Part shown: one piece after another, positions 34,882-42,991 of the stretch
Layout of the letters: every line of letters starts with the position of its first letter
Position numbering within the stretch: position 1 is the first letter of the stretch
Assembly: GCA_004020365.1 (NCBI GenBank)
Contig: SAQR01000012.1
Span: 61,234 to 125,233 of the forward strand
Reading direction: 5' to 3'
Source: Mesorhizobium sp.
Lineage (GTDB): Bacteria; Pseudomonadota; Alphaproteobacteria; Rhizobiales; Rhizobiaceae
DNA: 64,000 nucleotides
Notes under the pieces: generated by a model
Seen by the model: the letters and a program-made list of their open reading frames with translations, nothing else
Told to the model about the DNA's origin: nothing
Databases searched by the model: none
Translations under genes and position numbers: made by a program

Positions 34882-36078
34882 ATGGCCGGCTTCAAGACAC
34901 TGGACGACATTGGCAATATCGACGGCAAGCGCGTGCTGGTGCGCGTCGACCTCAACGTTCCCGTCGCCGACGGCAAGGTCACCGACGCCACCCGCATCGA
35001 GCGCATCGCGCCGACCATCGCCGAGCTTTCCGGCAAGGGCGCCAAGGTCATCCTGCTTGCCCATTTCGGCCGGCCCAAGGATGGACCTTCGCCCGAATTC
35101 TCGCTTGAGCCGATCGCCAGGGCGGCCGCGGAAGTGCTTGGCCGCCCTGTCGGCTTCGCGGCGGATTGCATCGGCGACAAGGCGGCGGGCGCCGTCGCCG
35201 CCATGAACAACGGCGACGTGCTGCTGCTCGAAAACACCCGCTTCTACAAGGCCGAGGAGAAGAACGACCCAGCCTTCACCGAAAAGCTCGCCGCCAATGG
35301 CGACATCTTCGTCAACGACGCCTTTTCCGCCGCCCACCGCGCCCATTCATCGACGGAAGGGCTTGCGCAGCTGCTGCCGGCCTTCGCCGGCCGTACCATG
35401 CAAGCCGAACTCGACGCGCTGGAAAAGGGCCTCGGCAATCCCGTCCGCCCTGTCGTCGCCATCGTCGGCGGCGCCAAGGTCTCGAGCAAGATCGACCTCT
35501 TGATGAATCTGGTGAAGAAGGTCGACGCGCTGGTCATCGGCGGCGGCATGGCCAACACCTTCCTCGCCGCGCGCGGCACCGCCGTCGGGAAATCGCTGTG
35601 CGAGCACGATCTCGCCAACACCGCCAAGCAGATCATGATCGAGGCGGCCGAAGCCGGCTGCGCTGTCATCCTGCCGGTCGACGGCGTCGTCGCCAGGGAA
35701 TTCAAGGCGGGCGCCGCCAGCGAAACCGTCGCCATAGCAGAGGTGCCGGCCGACGCCATGATCCTCGATGTCGGCGAAGACACCGTGAAGACCGTTGCCG
35801 ACTGGATCGACCGCGCCGCGACGCTGGTCTGGAACGGTCCGCTCGGCGCCTTCGAGATCGAGCCGTTCGACCGGGCGACGGTGGCGGCGGCAAGGCATGC
35901 TGCGGGCCGCACCAAGGCCGGCAAATTGATCTCGGTCGCCGGCGGCGGCGACACGGTGGCAGCCCTCAACCATGCCGGCGTCGCCGACGACTTCACCTAC
36001 GTCTCGACCGCCGGCGGCGCCTTCCTGGAATGGATGGAGGGCAAGCCGCTGCCCGGTGTCGACGTGCTGAAGCGCTGA
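34882..36078 (+). CDS. pgk: Phosphoglycerate kinase
   Basis: 398 residues. N-terminal substrate domain with [25 protein letters not shown] and RAHSST; hinge; C-terminal nucleotide domain with [23 protein letters not shown] and the [12 protein letters not shown] glycine loop. It makes ATP from 1,3-bisphosphoglycerate. The ATG at 34882 has AAAGGGA upstream; longer frames towards 34666 overlap the antiporter end and lack signals. Confidence 0.97.
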   Translation: MAGFKTLDDIGNIDGKRVLVRVDLNVPVADGKVTDATRIERIAPTIAELSGKGAKVILLAHFGRPKDGPSPEFSLEPIARAAAEVLGRPVGFAADCIGDKAAGAVAAMNNGDVLLLENTRFYKAEEKNDPAFTEKLAANGDIFVNDAFSAAHRAHSSTEGLAQLLPAFAGRTMQAELDALEKGLGNPVRPVVAIVGGAKVSSKIDLLMNLVKKVDALVIGGGMANTFLAARGTAVGKSLCEHDLANTAKQIMIEAAEAGCAVILPVDGVVAREFKAGAASETVAIAEVPADAMILDVGEDTVKTVADWIDRAATLVWNGPLGAFEIEPFDRATVAAARHAAGRTKAGKLISVAGGGDTVAALNHAGVADDFTYVSTAGGAFLEWMEGKPLPGVDVLKR

Positions 36079-36231
36079 GGCCTGAGGCGGCAGGCGAACG
36101 AGGGCGTATGCGCGTTTCAATCGATTCGAGCTTTCCGCTCCGAATGGTTCGACTTGAACCTGCCTTGCTCTAGTGGTCTGCTAGCCCGGATTTTGACACT
36201 GTTTGGAACAACCGGTTCAGGAGTATGCACA

Positions 36232-37257
36232 ATGAGCGAACGTCTCGAGGACATTGCCGCCGCGATGGTGGCCGACGGCAAGGGTCTATTGGCCGCCGAC
36301 GAGAGTTCCGGCACCATCAAGAAGCGCTTCGACGTCATCGGCGTCGAATCGACCGCCGACAGCCGCCGCGACTATCGCGAGATGATGTTCCGTGCCAGCG
36401 AGGCGATGACCAGATACATCTCCGGCGTCATCCTCTACGACGAAACCATCCGCCAGAAGGCCGCCGACGGCACGCCGCTGGTCGACATCATTAAGTCGAC
36501 CGGCGCCATACCAGGCATCAAGGTCGATGCCGGCGCCAAGCCTCTGGCCGGGTTCCCCGGCGACACCATCACCGAGGGCCTCGACGGCCTGCGCGAGCGG
36601 CTCGCCGACTATTACAAGCTCGGTGCCCGTTTCGCCAAATGGCGTGCGGTGATCGATATCGACGTCGCCAAAGGCGTGCCTTCCGCCACGGCGATCGGCT
36701 CGAACGCCCATGCGCTCGCCCGCTATGCGGCGCTCTGCCAGGAGGCCGGCATCGTGCCGATCGTCGAGCCGGAGGTGCTGATGGACGGCGCCCACGACAT
36801 CGGCACCTGCTACGAGATCAGCAAGGCAACGCTGACGAAACTCTACACCGAGCTCTACGCCGCCCGCGTCGTCCTCGAAGGCACCATCCTGAAGCCGAAC
36901 ATGGTTCTCGCCGGCAAGAAGTCTGGCAACACCAGCAGCCCCGAAGAAGTAGCCGAAAAGACCATAAAACTGTTCCGCGAAACGGTCCCGGCAGCGATTG
37001 GCGGCATCGCCTTCCTTTCCGGCGGGCAATCGGACGAGGAGGCGACCGCCAACCTCAACGCCATCAACGCCATCGGCCCGCATCCATGGAAGCTGACCTT
37101 CTCCTATGGCCGCGCCCTGCAGGCGGCGCCGCAGAAGGCATGGAGCGGTAAGGCGGCCAACGTCGCCGCTGCCCAGGCCGCCTTCGCCCACCGCGCCCAC
37201 ATGAACCATCTGGCGGCGCTTGGCAAATGGCAGCCGGAACTGGAACGGGCCGCCTGA
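36232..37257 (+). CDS. fbaB: Fructose-bisphosphate aldolase, class I
   Basis: 341 residues of the class I (Schiff base) family, the eukaryote-like form: GKGLLAADESSGTIKKRF, AKWRAVIDID, VEPEVLMDGAHD, and the Schiff-base Lys221 in LEGTILKPNMV. The C-terminal FSYGRALQ is present. It cleaves fructose 1,6-bisphosphate without a metal ion. CAGGAG precedes the start at 36232 (another ATG at 36225 is out of frame). Placing tkt, gap, pgk and aldolase together is common in Rhizobiales. Confidence 0.95.
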   Translation: MSERLEDIAAAMVADGKGLLAADESSGTIKKRFDVIGVESTADSRRDYREMMFRASEAMTRYISGVILYDETIRQKAADGTPLVDIIKSTGAIPGIKVDAGAKPLAGFPGDTITEGLDGLRERLADYYKLGARFAKWRAVIDIDVAKGVPSATAIGSNAHALARYAALCQEAGIVPIVEPEVLMDGAHDIGTCYEISKATLTKLYTELYAARVVLEGTILKPNMVLAGKKSGNTSSPEEVAEKTIKLFRETVPAAIGGIAFLSGGQSDEEATANLNAINAIGPHPWKLTFSYGRALQAAPQKAWSGKAANVAAAQAAFAHRAHMNHLAALGKWQPELERAA

Positions 37258-37278
37258 TCGGTTTTTTTCTCCTCAGCC

Positions 37279-37303
37279 GAACCCGGGCCATGTGCCCGGG
37301 TTC
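37279..37303 (+). terminator. Hairpin after the aldolase gene
   Basis: GAACCCGGGC and GCCCGGGTTC form a perfect 10-base stem around CATGT, 21 bases after the stop. No T tract follows, so it may act as an mRNA stabiliser or a factor-assisted terminator. Confidence 0.6.
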
Positions 37304-37361
37304 ATCAACGCGCTTTAGTGCTGCACGCCCCTTAACTGACTTGCCCCATTGACGGTTTGCG

Positions 37362-38093
37362 ATGCAGCGTTTTCTTGCCCTCCTCACCTGGCTCGCCTTT
37401 CCGGTCTATGTCTGGCAGGGGCTCGGCGTGCGCCGCCGCACCAGCCGCATGCTGCCGGCGCAAGGTCCGGTCATGCACGAGATTTCGGGCCAGGCGCCGG
37501 CGATCTCGCTGCTGATGCTTGGCGATTCATCCGCCGCATCGGTCGGAATCGGCAATTCCGAATACGGGCTGGCCGCGCAACTGGCCGATCTGATCTCGAA
37601 ACGCACTGGCCGTGCGGTGCGCTGGCGGGCAGCCGGCTTCAACTCGGCGACCTCAGGCCAGATCCGCGATCATGTGCTGCCCAATCTGTCGGCCGATCCC
37701 TGGACGCATATCGTTGTCGCCATCGGCACCAACGACACCAAGAACTTTCACTCTGTGCCACGCTTCAAAAGCGATTTTGGCGGCCTGCTCTACGCGTTGC
37801 GCGCCAAATGGCCGGAGGCGCGCGTGGTGTGGTCGCCGGTGCTGGAATTCACCCGCGCACCGGCAATGCCGCCGCTGCTCGGAAAAATCCTGGAAATCCG
37901 CGCCGCCGAGATGAACCGAATGGGCGAGCGCCTTTGTCTCGAACGCGGCGCTGTGCCGGCGCCGCGCCTGCCGATCACCAATGCCGAGGCCGGTTTTGCC
38001 TCCGACGGATTTCATGCCTCGGAAGCCGGCTACCGGGCCTGGGCGGAACATCTGGTCGACTTGGTGCTGGCAAACGAACCACGCCTCGCGTAG
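37362..38093 (+). CDS. SGNH/GDSL-family esterase
   Basis: 243 residues. An N-terminal hydrophobic segment (FLALLTWLAFPVYVWQGLGV) anchors or exports the protein. The catalytic SGNH blocks are seen: LMLGDSSAASVGIG (block I Ser), Gly in the WRAAGFNSATSGQ block, VVAIGTNDTKNF (block III Asn), and FASDGFHASEAGYRAW (Asp and His of block V). The family hydrolyses esters, thioesters or acyl groups on cell-surface polymers. The substrate is unknown. The gene is alone on + between the aldolase and a convergent small membrane gene. Confidence 0.88.
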   Translation: MQRFLALLTWLAFPVYVWQGLGVRRRTSRMLPAQGPVMHEISGQAPAISLLMLGDSSAASVGIGNSEYGLAAQLADLISKRTGRAVRWRAAGFNSATSGQIRDHVLPNLSADPWTHIVVAIGTNDTKNFHSVPRFKSDFGGLLYALRAKWPEARVVWSPVLEFTRAPAMPPLLGKILEIRAAEMNRMGERLCLERGAVPAPRLPITNAEAGFASDGFHASEAGYRAWAEHLVDLVLANEPRLA

Positions 38094-38106
38094 CGGGCCG
38101 CCAGCC

Positions 38107-38268
38107 CTACGTCCAATGGCCCAAAGCCGCCGTGATCGAAATTGCCGCCATCGCCAGCACCGCCAGCTTCCAAAAATCGCTGCGTCGCTTCAGCCCCGGC
38201 CAGCCGAGCGGCTTGATCAGCTGGATGACCATCATGGCAATGATAACGAGCGCGAGGAGTTTCGACAT
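38107..38268 (-). CDS. Small two-segment membrane protein, hypothetical
   Basis: 53 residues from the ATG at 38268. Two membrane helices (MSKLLALVIIAMMVIQLI, about 1-18, and DFWKLAVLAMAAISITAAL, about 32-50) with a short Gly/Pro-basic loop (KPLGWPGLKRRS). An in-frame ATG at 38346 would add an acidic 26-residue leader. The ribosome binding site is weak. No family recognised. It is convergent with the esterase, with only 13 bases between the two stops. Confidence 0.6.
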   Translation of the reverse strand: MSKLLALVIIAMMVIQLIKPLGWPGLKRRSDFWKLAVLAMAAISITAALGHWT

Positions 38269-38378
38269 GCCGTTTGTGACTAGCGCATCGGCCGGCAAAT
38301 CGAAATCGATTTCAGCGGCGCGCCTAGCATCGCGCTCGGCTGTCAAATCGCTCTTTTCGCTCGCGCCCGATAAAGTTG

Positions 38379-39329
38379 CTATAGCGGCTTGAGACCGGCC
38401 TCGATCGCAGCCCGGTTCGGTTCGAGAAACGGTGGCAGGGCCAGCCTTTCGCCCAGCGTTTCCAGCGGCTCGTCGGCCGTGAACCCCGGGCCGTCGGTGG
38501 CGATTTCGAACAATATGCCGTTCGGCTCCCGAAAATAGAGCGAACGGAAGTAGTATCGTTCGACCTCACCGCTTGACGGCAGGCGGAACTCGGCCAGCCG
38601 CGCCGTCCATTGATGCAAAATCTCCTGGTCCGGCGCCCTGAATGCCACGTGGTGGACCGCACCGGCGCCCTGCCGTGCCGGCGCAAGGCCCGGCTGCACC
38701 GCGACATGAAGCTCCGCCGCCGGGCCGCCTTCTCCCATCTCGAAGACGTGAACCTGGCCCTGGCCATCCGGCGAGGCATAGTCCCGCGCCTTGCGCATGT
38801 TCATCACCCTGGTCAGCACGGTTTCAGTGTTGGTAATGTCGGGAACGCTGATGACGATAGGCCCGAGCCCGCGTATCTGGTGCTCGATTGGGATCGGGCT
38901 TTGAGCCCAGGGATGACTGTCGCCCTTGCCGCCATCGCTGACGAGACGCAGGCGCTGGCCTTCCGGGTCTTCGAAGTCCAGCGACGGGTAGCCGCCGATA
39001 TCGCCGATCTCTGCCGTCGCGACGGTCTCGCCGGACAAGTGCTGCTTCCACCAGGCAAGGCTTTCAGGGCTGGCGACCCTCAGGCTGGTCCGCACGATGC
39101 TGTTGGTGCCGCGCCGTTCGCGTCCGACCGGCCAATCGAAGAAGGTAAGATCGGTGCCAGGCGTCGCCACGGCGTCGGCATAGAAAAGGTGATAGGCTGA
39201 CGTGTCGTCCTGATTGACCGTCTTCTTGACCAGTCGCAGCCCCAGGGTCCTGGTGTAGAAACGAAGGTTTCCCGGCGCATTGGCCGTGATTGCGGTCAGA
39301 TGGTGAATTCCTGTCAGTTGCAGGCTCAT
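38379..39329 (-). CDS. Ring-cleaving dioxygenase of the VOC superfamily (MhqO/MhqA-like)
   Basis: 316 residues with four VOC half-modules: GIHHLTAITANAPGNLRFYTRTLGLRLVKKTVNQDD at the N-terminus, GAGAVHHVAFRAPDQEILHQW and LYFREPNGILFEIATDGPGF later. Candidate Fe ligands are His9, His226 and Glu276-type residues in these segments. The sequence resembles the hydroquinone-type dioxygenases of Bacillus (MhqO) that respond to quinones and related electrophiles. The ATG at 39329 is preceded by GGGAGATGACA. It is divergent from the small stress module at 39587. Physiological substrate unknown. Confidence 0.86.
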   Translation of the reverse strand: MSLQLTGIHHLTAITANAPGNLRFYTRTLGLRLVKKTVNQDDTSAYHLFYADAVATPGTDLTFFDWPVGRERRGTNSIVRTSLRVASPESLAWWKQHLSGETVATAEIGDIGGYPSLDFEDPEGQRLRLVSDGGKGDSHPWAQSPIPIEHQIRGLGPIVISVPDITNTETVLTRVMNMRKARDYASPDGQGQVHVFEMGEGGPAAELHVAVQPGLAPARQGAGAVHHVAFRAPDQEILHQWTARLAEFRLPSSGEVERYYFRSLYFREPNGILFEIATDGPGFTADEPLETLGERLALPPFLEPNRAAIEAGLKPL

Positions 39330-39519
39330 TGTCATCTCCCTGATCTCTGGAAAATTTTTTCTCTTCAATATCAGAACCCCGGCCCTATAGCTGCTGCGGA
39401 TTCCGATGGTCCGTCCTTGGCAGATGGAAGACTTGGTCCCGGCGACGAGAAAGCCTGCTTCTCTCGGGCAGACGGATCGCAACCGGCAAAACCTGGCACT
39501 CTCACCAAAGACCGCTCAG

Positions 39520-39545
39520 CCTCCTGACAGACTGCTGTCAGGAGG
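39520..39545. promoter_or_regulatory. Palindrome A of the WYL/DJ-1 module (CCTCCTGACA-N6-TGTCAGGAGG)
   Basis: A perfect 10-base inverted repeat with a 6-base spacer, 42 bases before the small gene at 39587. A nearly identical palindrome is found at 40435-40460. A WYL-domain regulator gene lies 1.5 kb downstream on the same strand. Together these suggest operators for that regulator. Confidence 0.75.
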
Positions 39546-39586
39546 GGTGTGCGATAGTGTCTGCATCGAAAGAGAGGAGACCAGCC

Positions 39587-39754
39587 ATGAACGGTTTTAC
39601 CATTCTGCGTAGCGTACAGCATTATGTCGGCAAGATCCGGACGATGCGCAACGAGATCCGCACCCGGCGTTTCATGGACGGGTTGCCGCAGAGCATCCGC
39701 AAAGACATCGGTTGGCCGGATAATTATGAAGGCCGCCACGGCCGCGGCCATTGA
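39587..39754 (+). CDS. DUF1127-like small protein, 55 aa
   Basis: Product MNGFTILRSVQHYVGKIRTMRNEIRTRRFMDGLPQSIRKDIGWPDNY plus a short His/Arg tail. The sequence pattern, an amphipathic basic helix, then LPQSIRKDIGWP, is that of DUF1127-type proteins, whose members bind RNA or act in phosphate and stress responses in rhizobia. AGAGAGGAG lies six bases before the ATG. It is the first gene after palindrome A and ends 85 bases before the DJ-1 gene. Confidence 0.75.
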   Translation: MNGFTILRSVQHYVGKIRTMRNEIRTRRFMDGLPQSIRKDIGWPDNYEGRHGRGH

Positions 39755-39839
39755 GGCGATTTTTTCGCAGCAGCAGTTGGATACCGACGCCATGGTGCCC
39801 AGATAAACAGGTCCGGCGGACCGAAAGACGGAGCAGGAA

Positions 39840-40442
39840 ATGTCCGAACAGAAAACTATCGGCGTTCTTTTCATCGATCGCTTCGCCGACTGGGAATACG
39901 GGCTGCTGGCGGCTTCGGCGGTCGAATGGTTCGGCGCACGCGCGGTGTCGCTGGCGCCGAACGGCAAGCCGGTGACTTCGGCCAGCGGATTTATGCTGAC
40001 GCCCGACCGCTCCACCGCGGTTGATGAAAACACCGATCTCGACGCCGTCGCGGTCATCGGCTCCGACCAGTGGGTCGATGCCCCGCCTGACATCTCCGCA
40101 CTGCTGACAGCGATTGCGGCGCGCGGCGGCGTGGTCGGCGGCATCTGCGCCGGCACGCTGGCACTGGCGCGTGCCGGCCTGTTCGGCAACGCCAAACACA
40201 CCAGCAATGGTCGTGACTGGATCAACGAAAAGGAACCGGGCTGTCCGGGCGCTCAGAACTATCAGGACGTGCCCTATGCCGTCGCCGACGGTCGCATCGT
40301 GTCCGCGCCGGGTTCGGCTCCCGGCACCTTCGCTCTTGCCTGTTTGAAGACGCTCTATCCGCAGAGAACCAGCGATCTCGCTGAGATGCGCACGCTGTTC
40401 GCCAAGGAGTATACCGAAGGGGAGTTTGCTGAAGCCTCCTGA
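39840..40442 (+). CDS. DJ-1/PfpI-family protein
   Basis: 200 residues with the DJ-1/PfpI flavodoxin-like fold: the reactive Cys in GGICAGT (nucleophile elbow, about residue 102) after GGVVGG, preceded by AVAVIGSDQW and the acidic start FADWEYGLL, whose Glu is expected near the Cys. It resembles the glutamine amidotransferase-like proteins found beside WYL/YafY regulators. These may act as deglycases or chaperones, but enzymology is debated. Starts at 39840 after a GGAGCAGGAA. Its stop codon lies inside palindrome B. Confidence 0.85.
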   Translation: MSEQKTIGVLFIDRFADWEYGLLAASAVEWFGARAVSLAPNGKPVTSASGFMLTPDRSTAVDENTDLDAVAVIGSDQWVDAPPDISALLTAIAARGGVVGGICAGTLALARAGLFGNAKHTSNGRDWINEKEPGCPGAQNYQDVPYAVADGRIVSAPGSAPGTFALACLKTLYPQRTSDLAEMRTLFAKEYTEGEFAEAS

Positions 40443-40460
40443 CAGTATGGTGTCAGGAGC
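40435..40460. promoter_or_regulatory. Palindrome B of the WYL/DJ-1 module (CCTCCTGACA-N6-TGTCAGGAGC)
   Basis: It shares 19 of 20 arm bases with palindrome A and the same 6-base spacer, but a different spacer sequence. It covers the TGA of the DJ-1 gene (40440-40442) and lies 36 bases before the next ribosome-bound start at 40496. It may be a second promoter/operator within the cluster. Confidence 0.75.
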
Positions 40461-40495
40461 GGCGTGCAATAATTCGAAAGTATCAGGAGACAGAC

Positions 40496-40540
40496 ATGGC
40501 CTTCATCCCTGCAAAAGCTTCGGGCTCTTCGTCTAGGTGA
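40496..40540 (+). CDS. Mini open frame, 14 codons, possible leader peptide
   Basis: ATG at 40496 follows TCAGGAGA at ideal spacing and encodes 14 residues (MAFIPAKASGSSSR) before TGA. The next gene begins only 3 bases later, which could couple translation. It could also be the remnant of a longer gene or a chance start. Not recognised. Confidence 0.3.
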   Translation: MAFIPAKASGSSSR

Positions 40541-40543
40541 CGC

Positions 40544-40954
40544 ATGGTAAAGAGCTGGAATGACAGGCTGAACACGCCGGGCATCAACGGCATCAAGCCG
40601 ACGCCGCGCACTGTTGGCGACGTCGTCGAGGGCCAGCCGATGCTGGTGCCGACGGCTCGGCAGGTTGATGATTTCATTCGCTGCATTCCAGAGGGCGTGG
40701 CCATGGATGTCCGCGCGTTGCGCGCCGCGCTCGCCATTGAGCACGGCGCCGAAGTGACATGTCCGGTCACCATCGGCTATCATCTGCGCACTGTCGCCGA
40801 GGCCGCCAACGAGGATCTGGAACGCGGCATGACGCTGAGCGACATCGCGCCGTTCTGGCGAGTACTGGATGCAAGGACGCCGACAACTGGGAAGCTGTCC
40901 TTCGGCGCGGCATTCGTCGCCGCGCAGCGCAAGCGCGAAGGGCTTGAGCCATGA
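40544..40954 (+). CDS. Conserved hypothetical protein of the WYL/DJ-1 module
   Basis: 136 residues, soluble, no membrane segment. The protein has PMLVPTARQVDDFIRCIPEGVAMDVRALRAALAIEHGAEVTCPVTIGYHLRTVAEAANEDLERGMTLSDIAPFWRVLD in outline, split by short loops. I remember similar small proteins with CPVTTG and PFWRV motifs near DNA-alkylation repair-type domains (Ada/MGMT-like fold), but cannot confirm it. AGGTGACG precedes the start. It lies between palindrome B and the WYL regulator and is likely part of the same unit. Confidence 0.7.
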   Translation: MVKSWNDRLNTPGINGIKPTPRTVGDVVEGQPMLVPTARQVDDFIRCIPEGVAMDVRALRAALAIEHGAEVTCPVTIGYHLRTVAEAANEDLERGMTLSDIAPFWRVLDARTPTTGKLSFGAAFVAAQRKREGLEP

Positions 40955-41027
40955 TGCATGTCGCCCGAACGTTGGGAACCGGTTTGGCGACAACGACAGG
41001 CTAAAAACAACATCGAGGGACCAAACG

Positions 41028-41747
41028 ATGCGCCGCGCCGACAGGCTCTTCCAGATCGTGCAGCATCTGCGCGGTGGCCGCCTGGTCACCGCCCAGAAGC
41101 TGGGCACGTGGCTCGAGGTTTCCGAGCGAACCATCTACCGCGACATCGCCGACCTGCAGTCGACGGGTGTGCCGATCGACGGCGAGGCCGGCGTCGGCTA
41201 CATGATGAGGGAGGGTTTCGACCTTCCGCCGCTGATGTTCACGCGTGACGAGATCGTCGCGCTGGTCGCCGGCGCCCGCATGGTGCGCGCGTTTGGCGGC
41301 GCTGCCATGGCGCGGGCCGCCGACGAGGCGCTGGTCAAGATCGGCGCCGTGCTGCCCGATGCCGAAAAGGACCGCATCGCCCGCACCGAGATTCACACGC
41401 CAATGTGGGTGGTGAGCGACGCCGCCCGCGAAGCAATCGACCTGATCGAGCGCGCGGTGGAAAAACGCCAGGTGCTGACCATCGACTACTCCGACGAAGC
41501 AGGCCGCAGCACCGCGCGCGACATCAGGCCATTGGGTCTGTGGTTCTGGGGCAAGGTGTGGACGCTGGTCGCCTGGTGCGAGATGCGCGACGACTTTCGC
41601 GCTTTCCGCATCGACCGCATCGCATCGGTGGTCATAGCAGGCCGCATCTTCAAGCCGGAGCGCGGCAAGCAACTCGCCGATTTTTACCGTGCGGTGGAGC
41701 GCAGCGAGGACTACGGCATGGCGCCGGACCGGGCCGCGCGAACATAG
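41028..41747 (+). CDS. WYL-domain, YafY-family transcriptional regulator
   Basis: 239 residues. An N-terminal HTH_11 winged helix (RADRLFQIVQHLRGGRLVTAQKLGTWLEVSERTIYRDIADLQSTGVPIDGEAGVGYMM in outline, 1-60) and a C-terminal WYL domain (RQVLTIDYSDEAGRSTARDIRPLGLWFWGKVWTLVAWCEMRDDFRAFRIDRI), where the WYL-equivalent residues bind a ligand or nucleic acid. GAGGGA lies upstream of 41028. It is the last gene of the DJ-1 module and the likely binder of the two matching palindromes. The ligand is unknown. Confidence 0.87.
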   Translation: MRRADRLFQIVQHLRGGRLVTAQKLGTWLEVSERTIYRDIADLQSTGVPIDGEAGVGYMMREGFDLPPLMFTRDEIVALVAGARMVRAFGGAAMARAADEALVKIGAVLPDAEKDRIARTEIHTPMWVVSDAAREAIDLIERAVEKRQVLTIDYSDEAGRSTARDIRPLGLWFWGKVWTLVAWCEMRDDFRAFRIDRIASVVIAGRIFKPERGKQLADFYRAVERSEDYGMAPDRAART

Positions 41748-41756
41748 GTGCGGCGC

Positions 41757-41943
41757 TTTTCCTTCTCCCCTTGTGGGAGAAGGTGGCCGCCCACGGGTCT
41801 TGCCTCCGGCAAGCCCGAGGACAGGCTCCGCGGCCGGATGAGGGGTGTTCCAGGGAACGCCGACGCCTCATTTCTTCCAACACCCCTCTTCCGTCTCGGC
41901 GCTGCGCGCCGATCCACCTTCTCCCAAAAGAGGAGAAGGAAGG
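41757..41943. repeat. Intergenic palindromic repeat, composite (187 bp)
   Basis: The left hairpin CCTTCTCCC-CTTGT-GGGAGAAGG and right hairpin CACCTTCTCCC-AAAAG-AGGAGAAGG bracket inverted GCCTCCGGCAAGCCCGAGG and GGATGAGGGGTGTT segments. The whole is an inverted-repeat element of the common rhizobial kind, distinct from that at 26447. It occupies most of the gap between the WYL regulator and trcR. Confidence 0.65.
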
Positions 41944-41949
41944 GGCGCC

Positions 41950-42645
41950 TCAGCCCTCGTCGTCCTTGTCCTCGTTCTTCGACTTCAGCGCCGAGAGCTT
42001 GGCGAAGACGGCGTTGGCGTCGAGCTCCGCATCCTCGTCCTTTGGCTTCTCCGGCGCCGGCACCAGGCGCTCGGTCAATGCCGCCGGCAGCAGCGTGTCG
42101 CCGGTCGGCTGTGCCTGCTCGCGGCCGCGCGAGGCGCGGTTGACTTCCATGTCGAGGTCGATCTGCGAGGTGAGACCCAGTGTCACCGGATCCATCGGCT
42201 GCAGATTGGCTGAGTTCCAGTGCTTCCTGTCACGGATCTGGTCGATCGTCGACTTGGTGGTGCCGACGAGGCGCGCGATCTGCGCGTCCTTCAGCTCGGG
42301 ATGGTTGCGGACCAGCCAGAGGATGGCGTTGGGCCGGTCCTGGCGCTTCGACAGCGGCGTGTAGCGCGGACCCTTGCGCTTGGATTCCGGCACCCGCACC
42401 TTGGGGTCGGACAGTTTTAGCCGATGGTTCGGATCCTTCTCGGCGCGTGCGATCTCGTCGCGCGTCAGCTGGCCGGTCATGATCGGGTCCATGCCTTTGA
42501 TGCCTTGCGCCGATTCGCCGTCGGCGATCGCCTTGACCTCGAGCGGATGCAGCCCGCAGAATTGCGCGATCTGCTCGAAGGAAAGCGCGGTGTTGTCGAC
42601 CAGCCAGACGGCGGTCGCCTTGGGCATCAGCAGCGTATTGGCCAT
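41950..42645 (-). CDS. trcR: Cell cycle transcriptional regulator TrcR (DUF1013)
   Basis: 231 residues. DUF1013 core with PKATAVWLVDNTALSFEQIAQFCGLHPLEVKAIADGE, a helix-turn-helix that resembles sigma region 4, then NAILWLVRNHPELKDAQIARLVGTTKSTIDQIRDRKHWN, a second such motif. The C-terminal third is acidic and disordered (EKPKDEDAELDANAVFAK and a Lys/Asp-rich end). TrcR is a conserved alphaproteobacterial cell-cycle regulator known from Caulobacter-type work; it associates with RNA polymerase at many promoters. The start at 42645 is set by the domain. Confidence 0.9.
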   Translation of the reverse strand: MANTLLMPKATAVWLVDNTALSFEQIAQFCGLHPLEVKAIADGESAQGIKGMDPIMTGQLTRDEIARAEKDPNHRLKLSDPKVRVPESKRKGPRYTPLSKRQDRPNAILWLVRNHPELKDAQIARLVGTTKSTIDQIRDRKHWNSANLQPMDPVTLGLTSQIDLDMEVNRASRGREQAQPTGDTLLPAALTERLVPAPEKPKDEDAELDANAVFAKLSALKSKNEDKDDEG

Positions 42646-42991
42646 TGCAAAATATCCTTCTCGTTCGCCCGCGTTCCCGCGCGGGCGGTGGTTCTAGAGC
42701 CACCAAAATGGGAAAATCGCTGCGTATATAACCACTCCGTTGCCGTTTCGCAACGTTTTTGGGAGGTACTCGCGAGATTGGCGGGAGACGTCGAACTGTA
42801 AAGGCGGCCCCTTAGCTTCAGCACCACGCTTTCGGTGAGCCGCTCGGCGGGCGCGGCTGGCAGCCCGGCAACAAAACGTCCTTCTGCCGGCATTTGCCGA
42901 CTGTAAGTGGGGACATGTTTCATCCACATTTCGCTTCGGTAGCGGCGACCTGCTTTTGGGAGAGCAAGCCGCCGCCGATGTGGGCTGATCG
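42646..42991. other. Gene-free stretch between trcR and the LysE gene (346 bp)
   Basis: No supported gene. A small hairpin CGTTGC-CGTTTC-GCAACG followed by TTTTT (42738-42760) has the look of a terminator on the + strand without an obvious gene before it. The remaining sequence shows no repeat. Confidence 0.45.

Noticed and set aside
42738-42760. Hairpin plus T tract as a terminator
   Set aside because: The hairpin is only 6 bp and no + strand transcript precedes it; noted within the gene-free stretch but not called.
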